From Siderastrea radians (Eukaryota > Cnidaria > Anthozoa > Scleractinia > Rhizangiidae), in the NCBI GenBank assembly GCA_964017195.1, contig OZ024897.1, positions 5,894,360 to 5,958,359 on the forward strand: 64,000 nucleotides of DNA, given 5' to 3'. Made by a program: the position numbers and the translations under genes. Each line of letters begins with the position of its first letter. The stretch's first letter is position 1. The notes beneath the pieces are model-generated. The model saw only the letters and a program-made list of their open reading frames with translations, did no database searches and was not told where the DNA came from. Shown piece by piece: positions 38,946-52,059 of this stretch.

Positions 38946-40349
38946 AAAACCAGGTCTTTCGAGGTAAATGTTTCAATGTTTTAGAGGCAATTATTTAAAA
39001 AGTCAATTAAAAAAGGAACAATTATTAAAAGGACAGTCAAATGCTATTTGCGCACGTAAATAGCCATACGCTACGCTCAGTCCGAAAATCAGATACATTC
39101 TATTGATGACATGATTCCCAGGTTTCAGCCTCTTGTAAAATAATTTTAATCACATGAAAAGAATAATCTCTATGAGTTATTATTCGAGGAATACGGTCTG
39201 TGAATGTTACCTTATTTAGCAGTTTAGAATCCAGTACCCGCTGGCAATCTTTGTTCGATCTGTAACTGATAAACGTAGCTATGTTGAATTTAACTTTCTA
39301 AAAAGGTTGCCATACAAAACAGATTCATGTTGGTTTCAATCAGTTTATACTATTTTGGAAATGAAATACTATTTTTCCTGTTTTCGCAATCGTTGCAAAG
39401 CGTTATCGTAGATACTTCTGCGGGAATGGAAAAAATAGAGAAAATGTCAATTTCGTGTTATCAAACTCACTGATTTTTTTCTTTGTTTTTTCATCCATTT
39501 TGAGATCACTGAAGTGTAGTTCTATATCCAACGAAATTCTTAACCAGTGAATTTTTTTGTGGCAAGTGTTTTTTTCAAACTAATTATTTAAAGGGAAATA
39601 TAACACGAAAACTGTAATAGGATTATAATAGAACTCTTAGCCAGTGCTTTTTTGACCTTTGATTGAATAATCAGACACATGTTCAAAATTTTAAATCCTT
39701 ATATCAATACTACAACTTTTCTCTTTTAGTGACAAAACATCTTTCTTATTTTTAACTTTTAAAACTGATGTAACTGTCAATGTCAGTTAGAAATACCACT
39801 GAACATACTTAGTTAATTCGCTTTCAAGATTTCATGTCACTGCTTTTCAAGGCAATTATATCGTGCGCTATTGATGGAATTTTATGGTATTTAATTGTGT
39901 AATTTGTATTGATGTAATTTTTATTGATAAGAAGAATAAGGAATGCATCTCCATAAGAGATGCATCATTGTAAATTACATAATTTGGGGTGGGTTTGGGG
40001 GGGGGGGGGAGCAAATACCGGGAGGCAAATAAAGATAAATTGATGGGTAAGAAAATTGTTATTCTCCGATTCGTTGTTCACTTGCTTTCATCTTTACGAC
40101 TAGTAGTCAGTATAAAGGCCTTTATATAGGCTCTCGAGAATTGGCGGTTAAACGTCTCTCACCAAGAGTAGGCGAGAGTTCATGTCAACTCACTGAAAGG
40201 GCATGGGCGTAGGTGAGAGAGTGTTAAAGCTTACTGAGAGCACACGAGAAACGACAAAAGCGTATGTGAATTAGTGGTAAAGCAAGAGAGTTGACGGGAA
40301 TTTTAACTCGCTGAGAGCGCATGGGAGTGGATGAGAGCGCATGTGGTTA
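38946..40349. other. Intergenic, no gene seen
   Basis: AT-rich; a poly-G run lies near 40000. No supported coding or RNA gene. Confidence 0.4.
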
Positions 40350-40953
40350 CGATGGAACCTCGATTTAACGAGCCTCTATATCGCGAAGCCCTCGGTATAA
40401 CCTAGGATATTTTTCATCCCAGTAATAGTGTAATGAATGGAAAAAACCTCGATATAACGAACCTCTATATAGCGAAGTCCTCGGTATAACATACGATATT
40501 TATCAGCCCAGTAATAGTGTAATGTATGGAAAAAACCTCGATATAACGAACCTCTATATAGCGAAGTCCTCGGTATAACGTACGATATTTTTCATCCCAG
40601 TAATAGTGTAATGAATGGAAAAAACCTCGATATAACGAACCTCTATATAGCGAAGTCCTCGGTATAACATACGATATTTATCAGCCCAGTAATAGTGTAA
40701 TGAATGGAAAAAACCTCGATATAACGAACCTCTATATAGCGAAGTCCTCGGTATAACGTACGATATTTTTCATCCCAGTAATAGTGTAATGAATGGAAAA
40801 AACCTCGATATAACGAACCTCTATATAGCGAAGTCCTCGGTATAACGTACGATATTTATCATCCCAGTAATAGTGTAATGTATGGAAAAGAACCTCGATA
40901 TAACGAACCAATTTCCCAGTCCCTTGACACTTCGTTAAATCGAAGTTCCACTG
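40350..40953. mobile_element. Pogo-like MITE expanded by seven 89-bp tandem units
   Basis: The ends are imperfect inverted repeats (GGAACCTCGATTTAACGAG on the left, complement of CAGTGGAACTTCGATTTAAC on the right) next to TA dinucleotides (40348-40349, 40954-40955). Inside, CCTCGATATAACGAACCTC starts at 40447, 40536, 40625, 40714, 40803 and 40893, with a first copy in the left end at 40358. This is a fixed 89-bp period, 90 in the last step. Confidence 0.75.
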
Positions 40954-42325
40954 TAGTTGCTTAGACGAAGAAAGAAGAACTGTCATAGATTCTAAGGAAA
41001 ACTTGAGCAGATTCAAACTCTTTGAGAGGTCTACAGTGTTGACAAAATGCATGACTGAACTCAAAAGAAAAGCAAGAATTTATCGAGTTCTCGTCTCTTT
41101 TTGTTTTCAAGGGGCGAGGTAAACGAGAACAGGAGTTTTAATTTTCTCTTGTTTGGCCTGACCCCCTCATGCGCTCCAATCTAGCTTTTCTTCTGAACTC
41201 TCTCATTGAAGTTTAACCTGATTGTTCCTCACTTGACTCAGGAGGTTCCTCTTACGTTTACAATGAAATTACGCATGAACTCAGAAAGGATTCTTACTAA
41301 ACGGTACGCTTACGCGTACAAGTGTGACTTCAAATTACGACCAAAACAAAGAAAATGAGATAGTCTTACCTCGCACTCTGAAATGGAAGCGTTAACTGTA
41401 AAACCTCTGACAACAGTCGAAAATTAACGTTATTACGCAGTTAACAAAGCCAGCTTAAACTTTCTGGGATAAGTGTGCTCGTGAGCACGGCTTGAAACAC
41501 TTTCGTCATGTTAACATGATGTTTTCTCGGAATATGGTTGAGAAACACGTTTTCTTGTTATGAGCAAGTGTCTTTTTGAAAAGCGTGCACTTTGACTGGT
41601 CTACCAAACTTGCGTAAGATGAAGCGTGAATGTACTCACATTACTCGCGTGCTGCCTGTCAGCTAATCGAACTGGAGTTTTATTGAGAGGACTGCACATG
41701 AATCGCACACAGTACTTGATGTGGCATGCTACGTATAACTGCATGTAGCGATAATTTCGGACTTCCTTTTCTCTTCCGTCTGAAATGAGAGGTCAACTAA
41801 ACAGCTCATTTAAAATTAAGGCGTCTTCCTCGCTCTTAGCGATCTCAATTACAGATGCTATTGCAGTAGAATCACTAACCAGCCAAACGTTCTCGTTATG
41901 CATACGTGTATAACTAGCAATGGGACACAATTCTCGCGTGTTCCTCACAAGTACAACGCACTGTCAAATTGAATTTTGCGGCTTTTCTATTTCAAAATTT
42001 TTTCCACCGACAAACACTTTTGAGCTCAGAAATCTAGTAGGAAGCGTGACTTGTCAAACCAGACTAGAATAGCCAAGGGAATAGACGAACTTGAAAGACG
42101 TGTCTTGCATACTCTTAGTTTCTTCACTTGTTGCGTGACAAGTGACGTCATACTTTAGCTGTCTCCAGACAAGTAAATAAATAAATATAGGAACTGAAAA
42201 CGCGCGTGCTGACAATGTGTGGCTCGAAGCCACATAAAAATTGGTCCTCGTTTGCGTCTTTCGTCCAAGTCGCTCATTTCGTTGAGTTGGGCCACTTATA
42301 TAGGAAAATATATGTGGTTTCTCCA

Positions 42326-42458
42326 GGCCCCAGTTGTTCAAACGCTGGATAACCTTATCCGCTGGAAAATGCCGTAAAATGTGTTGGAGTACATTTTAAA
42401 CACGGACTAGCAATTAACCCGGTGGATCACGTTATTCGGCCGTTTAAATACTGGGGCC
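42326..42458. repeat. Short fold-back MITE
   Basis: GGCCCCAGTTGTTCAAAC faces an inverted GTTTAAATACTGGGGCC, with an inner ACGCTGGATAACC region. No coding. Confidence 0.55.
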
Positions 42459-42838
42459 AGTTCTACATTACAAAAGAGACAAAACACAAGATCTTTTTTA
42501 CCAAAAGAATAAATTTATTTAAAACTCCAAAAACCAAAAATACAAACACAAAAGAAAATTGTGAAAATAAATAATTTAATAATTCCAAAGTGCCTAGATA
42601 GGTTCCTAAATTGGTCAAAATGTTGCATTGTTGCATTATTTGCGTTAAGCGAATACTGATTTTACATCAGAGTCCAAAGATATATTGTTTATGTTCCATA
42701 CAGTAATCTTAACCCAAATCGATTTTATTTATGGGAAAAAAATGACCTATACTGTGTTTCTCAAGAGAGCTAGAAATATGAGAAGATATTATTTCAAAAT
42801 AAGTTTTAAACAGTAAGATGCAAAAACTTCATAAATAG

Positions 42839-42840
<2 letters not shown>

Positions 42841-42898
<58 letters not shown>
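42841..42898. repeat. (AT)n microsatellite
   Basis: Uninterrupted alternating TA of about 58 bases. Confidence 0.95.
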
Positions 42899-42900
<2 letters not shown>

Positions 42901-43349
42901 GTTAATATGCAAATAGTAAAATTATACTACATTAAATTATCTTAAATATTTACAAACTGAATTTACAAATGATAAAATTGTCGAAGGAGGGGTCCCGTAT
43001 GCAAGTGACGGAGGTGCTTATTGTATCGTTTAGGGGTCAAAATTCTTGGCTCGCTACCACTTAGGGTGTTAAAATCTAAACTTATCACCGCGAAAGGTCT
43101 AGTGTCTCCTTCTGGGGTAAAAGGTTTTAAAATGACTGGAAATCTAACTATTGTTAGAACTGGTACCTCTTATTCAAATCACTCCCACAAAAAGAGATTA
43201 GGGTTTCCTTTCAAAGTGTCTTTCAAAATTTCAAAAAAAAAGCACCCCGGTCACTTCCACATGGAATTCCTCTTCCAGATACAAATGCCTTCATCTCAGA
43301 TATATGAAATTTAGACATGAGCTGCCAAAACTTATGTTGATGGACCAGG

Positions 43350-43766
43350 AAGGGCTACTTTTCTTTTGACGCCCACTTCAAGATGGCGGACATTTGAATT
43401 TTTCAATACCTTAAACGACATTTTACTTTTGTAGGGTCATAGAGTGTCTAGCATTTAAAATTAACAACTTTTCTACTCTTTGGCCTCAGTAATATGTCAC
43501 AGTTCATGTGAAGGAGTATATTTGGTTTTCTAATAGTATTGGAAAACGATCATTGTTCCCATAATACCAAGATTCTACAACATGCACATTAAAAAACTCT
43601 AGTTCGAGGCCCTAACTTTTCGATATAGTGTAAACTTAGAGACGCAGCATAGAAAGGGGTTCGAATAATTGAAAAAAAAGGATGTGAAAATTTTTAATTT
43701 TTTTTTCCTTGTAAAAACGTAAATTGACCGCCATCTTGAAGTGGTCGTAAAAAGAAAATTAGCCCC
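43350..43766. repeat. Fold-back repeat containing CAAGATGGCGG
   Basis: CCACTTCAAGATGGCGGACA near 43373 is inverted near 43726-43745, with matching flanks (GGGCTACTTTTCTTTTGACG and its counterpart). Confidence 0.55.
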
Positions 43767-44718
43767 AGGAGGAGTGTATAGTTTTATGGCATTATCAAAA
43801 GATCACAAAAACTCGAAATTTAACTTAAGGATTTATGTAGAAATTTTCATGATGTCCTTAAAAATGAAATTTTATTGTTTGAATTGGATTATGTTTTAGT
43901 GTCAAGATTCAGTGACGCATAAGGTAAAACACAAGACTATGTACAGACAAACTGGAGTGCTCTGTTATTTTTAAGGCAGAAACGATAAAAAGAGAAACTG
44001 GCAGCCTATACAATGATTAATTACACAGAAGAAAGTTATTTAGTGATTGAAGCTTAATTTCTCCAGGAAATTCTGAAAGAAAAAAGAATAAGACAAAATT
44101 ATTTCCCTTGGTTCTAACGTTTGATTTCTGGATTAAATCCTAAAGTGTGGCCATTCAAATCATAGGTATTCAACCGTTGAGTACTTTACTTTAGTACTGT
44201 ACTTTTCTGTACAGTGTGATTCTAACGTTTCAGTCTGGGGATCAACTCCTGAAGCTTTACTTTCTACTGATACAAAATAATGCTGAAAAAAATACCTCAT
44301 TAGTTTAAACTAAGCGGGAATAACAACCGCAGACATCCGATATCCTAAAGAGGTCAAAAACTTAAATTCGATAGCGATTTGATTTTCAAGCTATTTTAGT
44401 TTTCAGACCTTTACTAATTCCTACTGGTGAACATAAGAGGAAATGTGAAATGTGATAATGATTGGAAACAAAATGAGATTGTTTTCCACACGAGAAGGCT
44501 ACAATCTATCCAATGAAATCGCTCATATTCGCAATCAGTGTAATGATTGCTTTTACGTACCTGTTAATTTCGCAAATTCAGAAACGTTGCAGGCAAAGTT
44601 AAGCTTACTCATCGCAGTCTCACTGTCAGCAAAAAAAGAAAAAAATATGAATACTGGGGTGAGTTGCGTGCGAGCTAAAATTAAGACTGCTTTCTGTTTA
44701 TGCAAACTGTGATAGTAA

Positions 44719-45633
44719 GGGCCTAAAATAAATCAAGCCCGCGTAGCTTCCATATTCGTGCCCAGCCCCAAAGAGGCAGGTCTGCCATGATATGTGTACA
44801 CGAACATCTCTACGCACTGTAAATTCAGAAGTTCTGTTTTAGCCCCCAAAATGGGGCCCTTTCAGTGAGTAAAATACAGTGCCATTTTTGGGACTAACTT
44901 GGCTCCCTATTTTAAAGCCATAATAGCCCTATTTACAGAGGCTGGGCCGGCACCAAAGGGCCAAATCGTGTCCCACTGTGGGCTGTTTCGGCTTACAATG
45001 GGGTAGTTCTGTCCCAGTTGTGGCTGAAATAGCCCCACAGTGGGCTGGTCAGCTTTAGGGGTCTCAGGGGCTAATTTTGCATTTTGGGGCTGAAACAGAT
45101 GTTCTGAATTTACAGTGCGAGGTGAAACACCTGCACTAAACCGGAGCTTATGTTGGGCACAAATAGCGCACTTAAAATACTTCGAATTACTGGTGGCATG
45201 AAAAGATAATTTTAGGCGTCTTTCGACAAGATTGCACAAAGGAATTTGAACAGGTTTGCTCATGCAATATCTCCGTGATTGGACAAAAATCTACTTAGTG
45301 GGGGTTCGATTTAAATATCTTACCTGAAGAAATGTCGGCCAGTGTCTGCCTGACAATCGAGGCACCATAGCACATACCAGGAAGGCTTGAATACTACGAT
45401 TTTCAGCAACTGAGGGCCGTACCTGTGTGATAGATGAGAAAAATAACAATGTTGTAAAAGTAAGGGTTGTGACTCATCTTATGCAGTAACTAAGCACCTA
45501 AAATAAATTGAGCCCGCGTAGCTTCCATATTCGTGCCCGGCCCCAAAGAGGCAGGTCTGCCATGATATGTGTACACGAACATCTCTACGCACTGTAAATT
45601 CAGAAGTTCTGTTTTAACCCCCAAAATGGGGGC
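44719..45633 (+). repeat. MITE-like repeat with a partial direct copy
   Basis: A block starting GGGCCTAAAATAAATCAAGC at 44719-44855 is repeated at about 45496-45633. Within it, ACTGTAAATTCAGAA at about 44817 is inverted at about 45102-45118 (with CCAAAATGGGG / CATTTTGGGG), outlining a 300-bp MITE at 44816-45121; the second copy keeps only its left end. Confidence 0.6.
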
Positions 45634-45699
45634 TAATTAATATATGAATTTCATATATTAATGTTCATTTGAAGACTCCATCCGCCAAACTCTCTTTTC

Positions 45700-46265
45700 T
45701 TAATAAGGAACTGGAATTGAAATTGAGGTTGAAGGTGAAGATGAAACTGAATCTGAATCGGAAATTTAAAATTTGAATTTGAAATTAAAATTGGTTTTGG
45801 ATTAGGACTGAGATCAGGATTGAAATCAGAATTGGAATTGGAAGCACAATTGCAGTTTAAGGTGAGACTGAAGTTGAATTTGAGATTACAATTGGTATTG
45901 GATTAGGATTGGGATTGAGATTAGGATTGGAAATGAATACCCAATTTCATTTGAATATGAAACTGAAATTCAAAATTGATTGGAAATTTGAATTAGTTTT
46001 GAATCCGAGGACCGGGATCGGCATTGAGATTAGAATTGAAATTGAAAACGTAATTGCAGTTGAAGGTGAAACTGAAATTGAATTTGAAATTAGAATTGGT
46101 ATTGGATTAGGATTGGGATTAAGATTGAGATTGGAATTGGAAACGCAATTGCATTTGAAAATGAAGCTGAAATCAAAAATTGAATTTGACATTAAAATTG
46201 GTATTGGATTAGGATTGGTGTTACGATTGAGTTTAGAATTGGAATGGGAAACGCAAAAGCAATTT
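45700..46265 (+). repeat. Low-complexity GAATTG/GAAATT repeat
   Basis: About 560 bp of degenerate hexamer repeats (GGAATTG, GAAATTG, GGATTAGG). The long open frames on both strands here are consequences of the repeat. Confidence 0.85.
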
Positions 46266-46870
46266 GTCACAAAACCTCACTTCCTTACACTCAAATGGCA
46301 ACTGCGATAATACTTTTGACTGACTTACTGCGTAGCGAGGTCATGAAACTAGCCGTGCATACATGGTGGCATCGGGCGGGTACGCCGGGCCGCCATTCTT
46401 GCTTCTGTAGATAATAATGAATCTCTCGCCAGCTGTCAGATTTCGTACTGCGTCAAGGATACAGCTGCGTACAGACAAAGACAAAATGAAAAAAATAGAC
46501 GCAGGAATAAGATTTGCTTACACAGAAAAGTAAATCAAGGCGGGTGGGGATAGATTTAAGGCACCCGTTTCTCAAATTTTGGCGCTTTATCTTAATTCCT
46601 TTATCTTTTCTTGATAGCTAGCACGGATTTATTGTACCTCTTTGTTGCAAAAGTTTTAAAAACTCGGATTCGCAAACTGTATCTGGAGGTTAAAGTGTGC
46701 TTCGGGTCGGAGACAGATTCCCAGCAACCTCATCGGTAATTTAACCCGTCTTTGCATTCAGGGGAGGCTTAGAAAGTGGGTCCAATAGATAAAGTTCTGA
46801 GCCTATGAAAATGTGACTGAGATGACTTCTTGGCTAAAAATAAAACAATTAAAGAAGATTTCCTCAGCAC

Positions 46871-47711
46871 CCAGGCTTTCAACATCTCGGATGTACTCTT
46901 CGGAAATCATGTTGACTATATGAAAGCCATACTCATGATAGCCTAACAAAGAAAAAAAGGAAATAAAACATTTTGGTTCAAAATATGGATTCTGTACATG
47001 GTAAAATTAATTAAAAGTCTATAAGTATATCGGCGTGAAACGGACTCGACTCGTAAGCATCAAACCAATCAAACTACTAATCAAACTAGCAAGTTAACCT
47101 AAGACGCAATTTACGTCTTTCAAAGCTGATCAAAATTAAATAAAAACTCTGAAAATGACCGTCTTGTTCTCTTGCTTTGTTCGTCTGTGTTTACTTTCGC
47201 GACTTGAGGCTCGCGAAAGTGATATTTATAATTATAACCGTTATTTTGAAAATACTCACATCGCGAAAGTAAAGACAGAACAACAAGTCGAACAATCTCG
47301 CAGTAATTTGAGATATTTATTTCAGTATTGATTAGTTTTAAAGGCCCCAAATTAGTTTGAAAAAAAAAACGATACAGCCCTTGTAACTGCACAGGGCACC
47401 ACGCAAACAGAGTATGCTGAGTCTGTGGTTTCCACTCTGACGTTTTATCTACAGTTTCATGTACAAACATTTTTCTTTCTCACTTTATTTTATTGCTAAG
47501 TGGTTTTACCTTCATAGGACAAGCAATCTGGAATTGGTCCAAGCTTGTCTCCGGCCGTGAATGCCAGGGTTGAAAACTGACCCAGGTTCTCGTGAAGCCT
47601 GTGCATGTGACACTTGATGTCAGGAAGTGCTGGCTTATTAGGCGGCACGGAAAGTTTGACATCTTGGCAATTGACGGCAGCTGAATTAATGGCGGGGGAA
47701 GAACGCGAAAT
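46871..47711 (-). CDS. Minus-strand paralogue of the 8504 host gene (partial, two exons)
   Basis: Exon 47510-47711 follows a CCTTTTAG acceptor, stays open for 67 codons and ends in phase 1 at GTAAAA. It contains MHRLHENLGQFSTLAFTAGDKL-like wording (residues about 36-57), matching MTKLYENLPQFSILTYMAGE in exon 2 of the 8504 gene. The next exon begins at 46942 after GTTAG and reads GYHEYGFHIVNM, matching GYHDHGYHVFEI at 12462; splice phase agrees. Its 3' end (about 46871) is uncertain. Other exons were not found, so completeness is unknown. Confidence 0.6.
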
Positions 47712-48025
47712 CTAAAAGGAAAAAGGTTGTTGGATTCAGTTCTTCGAACGGAATAAAGAACTACCAAGTACAACAAACAACATTTTTGAGGATATTCGGT
47801 TTGAGCTTTGCCGACCTGTTCAAACGAAAGGCAGGTGTCGTTTCGGAACCCAGTCTATATGTTTGTCAGCTTCTCGGAAGCGTGAGTAGGGCTGTCGGCG
47901 AACGCTAATTTAAGAAAGCTGGAAATTTTTACCCGTTTTCTGCCATCGACAATTTGGTGCGCTGGTAAATAAAGTGTTATAAGGGAGATCGTGGGCAAGA
48001 GAGATTATTTTATTTATTATTTACC

Positions 48026-48215
48026 CGTGTAAAATAACCCCATGGAATTCCGTGGAGTTCCATGGACTTCTGTGGAATTCTATGTAATTCCATGGAAGCC
48101 CCATGCATTTCCACATGAGCTCCATGGAATTCTGTAGGGTTCCATGGACACTCCATGGAGTTCTATGGAGTTCCATGGAAATCTCATGGACTTGCGTGGA
48201 CACTCCATGGGAGCT
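48026..48215. repeat. CCATGGAATTCC-type repeat cluster
   Basis: Degenerate tandem words CCATGGA, GGAATTC and GGAGTTC. Related in inverted orientation to 55668-55930; both share TAAAATAACCC(C)ATGGAATTCC at one edge. Confidence 0.75.
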
Positions 48216-48933
48216 TTAAATACTGAGTTTCATGGAATGTGACACAATTATTTAATGAACATCAAAGAGTGAAATATCAACACAAATTATTCAAAGAAGG
48301 CCGATTTATCTTTATATGTCAAGGTATAATTATTGAGAGGAGAGCTTCCTGAAGACCTGTGATCAGCTAAATAGACAAAGTACATTAGTTTACTGTTACC
48401 ATGCAAATCATTCTGGTTGAGATCATTAAAAACATTTTTTAATAATATTATGAGAATTTTTTTTTTATTTGAAGTAAAATAAATATTTTGTGGTAATTTA
48501 TCCACTCACATCAAACGTTTTGTAGTTCTTGTTTTGTTGTTCTTGTATAAATGACAAGATCCCAAACCAATGCGCCTGCATTCTGTGGCCAGCAGTTATC
48601 ATTTGAGTCATGTGACCCTTATGTTATTAGTAGAGGCGCCATTTTGAAAAGGCGGCTGCAACATTCGTTTATCAAGCATCTGTGTATGGTTTGAGGTCCA
48701 AAAGCATCTTTTAGGTTGAAACAAAGATGGACAATTGTAGCTTTTGGATTAGTCTATGTGCCGAAAAATGTTTTGGAGCCTTGCATGTAGATGTTTAGAT
48801 GAAAATGAACAGATGAATTCGAAGTTGTGAGCAACACTGGAGCGACGATGGTTCGCTTTACTGTTTACTTCTGCTTAGTTTGGTAATGTGAACGTTTCGT
48901 AACATAAAGGTTGTAACTCCATGGCAAATTAGA

Positions 48934-49256
48934 ATTTAAATCACCTCTGAAGTTAAGTGAATAGCCTCAGTTGATGTAACCTTTGGGATACAAACGGTTA
49001 GCGGAGCAAATCGATCAAGTGGAATTAATTGATCAAGGTATGCCTGTAACATTTTTGCGTTTTCATATGGCTGTTATTATTGTGTATATACATTCTGCAG
49101 TCTCGGAATTGCCATAAATCGGTTGTATTTAAACATGAAGAGTTTCTACAATTTGAAGATTGACGTAACAATATTGAGTGAAAATATTCTTCTCTTTCAT
49201 AGAGACTATTTTAAGAATACTATTATAGTATAAAGGTTGTAACTCCATGGCAAATT
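48934..49256 (+). repeat. Direct repeat, copy 1 (about 320 bp)
   Basis: ATTTAAATCACCTCTGAAGT to TTAAGAATACTATTATAG recurs at 50232-50548 with few changes. Confidence 0.85.
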
Positions 49257-49273
49257 AGTATGTGTAATCAAAT

Positions 49274-49412
49274 GGTGTCGAGTGAAATTAGGAAATAATT
49301 TCACGCGCGTTTTGTCAAAATTCTAATAATTTCTCGAGCCTTTAGGCGAGGGAAATTATTAAAATTTTGACAAAACGCAAGTGAAATTATTTCCCAATTT
49401 CACGAGTATACC
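49274..49412. repeat. Fold-back element
   Basis: GTGAAATTAGGAAATAATTT and TTTTGTCAAAATTCTAATAA face inverted copies across a short loop at about 49335. Confidence 0.7.
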
Positions 49413-49430
49413 ATTATTTTGATTACCTAT

Positions 49431-50231
49431 TAATATCATGGATGACAAATTACACTTACAATCGTGGGGTTTTGACTTGTTTATCACATCGAGAACTCCT
49501 TGAGCATTGAAACGGTTTAACGGCTAAAGTTCACATTTTTCTGAGTGAAATAATGAAAAAATCTTGTGACAAGTTTTTACCACGCTTTGACGATTTCGTG
49601 TTTTTTGTAACCGACAGCAAAATACACCAGACTCTGAATTTTTACTTAAAAGGTACCAAAGCAAATCGTTTGGCAAAGGTTATCCGCGTTTTATCCGGCA
49701 AATTCACTGAACCGTGCACTACGTTGGCCTACGTTGCTCCGTCGAGCAAGGCTCAGAAGGCTTCACAAATACATTCAAAATACGCACAGCAAACTTGTTT
49801 TAACGAAAGTAAACTTCGGAAGCAAATTTGTATTTAAAAACTGACCTTTATTCCATTCGAAGAAGTGCCCAAATCCACTGAATTACTTCTCTGAGTTCGC
49901 GGTCAATCACTCGATCGCTGCAACTGGCTCGCCGTTCAAAAATTTTCACTGTCACACTATCAAAAATAATCTCTTCTTTTTAACTCACAGGTGATTTCTG
50001 AGAAGTTAAGTCAATTAAAAGTCAAAATTTACAGATTACCAATTGTGTCCTCAATGAATATTTCCAGAATTGCTGTAGTTCTGCACAAAACATCTTGATC
50101 ATTAACCTCAACGCCATCTTGGCGCTGAGCTACAGACCTGTTGCCATTGCAATTTTGTAATTTCACATGTGAAATTATAAATTAACGCTGAAATTTTGTG
50201 CCAAAATTAAGGAGTAATTTGTCACCCATGA
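49431..50231. mobile_element. 0.8-kb element with 22-23-bp inverted ends
   Basis: TAATATCATGGATGACAAAT at 49431 is matched, with one mismatch, by the complement of ATTTGTCACCCATGATATTA ending at 50231. A 94-codon ORF (49553-49837) inside has no recognisable motif. The right end abuts copy 2 of the direct repeat. Confidence 0.6.
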
Positions 50232-50548
50232 TATTAGAATTTAAATCACCTCTGAAGTTAAGTGAATAGCCTCAGTTGATGATAACCTTTGGGATACAAA
50301 CGGTTAGCGGAGCAAATCGATCAAGTGGAATTAATTGATCAAGGTATGCCTGTATCATTTTTGCGTTTTCAGTTGTTTGACATTTTATGGCTGTAATTAT
50401 TGTTTATATACATTCTGCAGTCTCGGAATTGCCATAAATCGGTTGTATTTAAACATGAAGAGTTTATACAATTTGAAGATTGACGCAACGATATTGAGTG
50501 AAAATATTCTTCTCTTTCATAGAGACTATTTTAAGAATACTATTATAG
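50232..50548 (+). repeat. Direct repeat, copy 2
   Basis: Counterpart of 48934-49256. It begins directly at the right end of the 49431-50231 element. Confidence 0.85.
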
Positions 50549-50591
50549 CTTATAAAAACAGTACAGACAGATCTGTCCCTTCACTTGTGAA

Positions 50592-51972
50592 CCCGGGGGG
50601 GGGGGGACTCCCATATGAAAGTGACGGGGATGCTCGTCGTCTCGCTTAGGGTTGTAAATTGCAGATTTTGGTCTCACTTAGGGTGCTGAGGATGGAAAGC
50701 CAATATTTTTACCCACACAGGTATCGCTTAGGGTCTAGAGCAGCACAGAAATCGCGGTTGTTACAATTTACTCATAGAAGACAGCATTCGATTGCAACAT
50801 CATCAGCGCAATTACAGTCAACGCGCTTCACGCATGAACGATCGTGGAATGAAGATTGCATTCTTCATGTGCGCATTCCTTTCTTCATTGGATTATACGT
50901 ATTCTTGCAGGTAGATTGAAAGATAAGGATTTTTTTCAATTAACGAAATTGATTCTTCGAAAGTTCACATATAACATCGGAAATCGTCAACACGCCCGTA
51001 CTCGGAAGAAGTGCTAATCAATAATTACTTCGGGGATGTCATCCGTTATCAAGGATCTTTTCCTCCACAAGAAAACGGTTGAGTCGTCACTTGGACTGAA
51101 GTGTCGGACGATTTTAAGAACAGCTCCTTTTGTCACCCTCGTGTTCCGTGAAATAAAACAACCCCGATCCAGCATTGAAAGGTTGGCGATATCTTTCCTT
51201 GCATTAGAAGGCAAAGGTTTACTCGTTGCTTGCATTAGAAGGCAAAGGTTTACTCGTTCCTTGCATTAGAAGGCAAAGATTTACCAGGATCATAAAAGCC
51301 CTCGTGCAAATTTCTTGCCATTTGGACCTGAACATGTGCAGACCCATGTACACCACAGCGAAAACCGTTACCTGAATTGTGGTGGTTGTTATTTATATTT
51401 TATCCGTGTTTCCAAAACCTCCAGCCAAAGAATAAGTGCCATGTTAAAATTAGTGACTCCTTTGGATTTTACTTCTAAGGATTACTGTTGTGGATTTTCT
51501 CTTAACGGGTTATTTTTGTCGGCTTTACGTTCTCACGTTTCTTTTTTTTTTGCGCCGGGCTTAAAAATAATAAAAATATCACGTGTGACATACCGGAAAA
51601 TTGAGCTAATTTAATACGGTACAAAAACTAACTTTTCAGTTCCTGGGCGGAAAGTTTGAATTATTATACGAAACTACATGAAAACTTTCGAATAACTAAA
51701 TTGATGTTTCGAATATAGAGTCCAAGTTTCAAACAATCGCTAAATTTTTCGAAGAATGAAATCGAACAATGAACTAATCAATGAATATTTGAAGTTGAGC
51801 ATTCAGGCGTGAAGCGCGTTGACTGTAACATCTCTATAGCTCTTATTTAGTTGTCTGTTTTAAATAAAGCCGGAGCCACGCCCAGATTGGTCTCCTTTAG
51901 GGTGTTAATTATAATTTTCCAACGAGCATCCCCGTCAATTTCATATTGGAGTCCCCTCCCCCCCACCCCCTA
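50592..51972. mobile_element. 1.38-kb element with G-rich inverted ends
   Basis: GGGGGACTCCCATATGAAAG followed by TGACGGGGATGCTCGT on the left is inverted at about 51920-51960. A related single end occurs near 42990. Inside, TTGCATTAGAAGGCAAAGGT repeats three times at about 51199-51285. No transposase recognised. Confidence 0.6.
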
Positions 51973-52059
51973 GGCTTGTAAAGAGAGAATTTTCCTTTTT
52001 CTTGCTGGGCATGAACTACACAGAATGCAATACTTCTGCCTCTGAAAATGTCAAATAAG

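Noticed and set aside
45909..46310. 133-codon + ORF and 107-codon - ORF
   Set aside because: Generated by the GAATTG/GAAATT low-complexity repeat; open on both strands.
47376..47448. Possible next exon (KTSEWKPQTQHTLFAWC) of the minus-strand gene after a 61-nt intron
   Set aside because: Phase fits, but the exon at 46942 matches the paralogue's exon order much better.
48021..48203. ORFs rich in EFHG/PWN words (also 55746-56008)
   Set aside because: Translations of the CCATGGAATTCC repeat, not genes.
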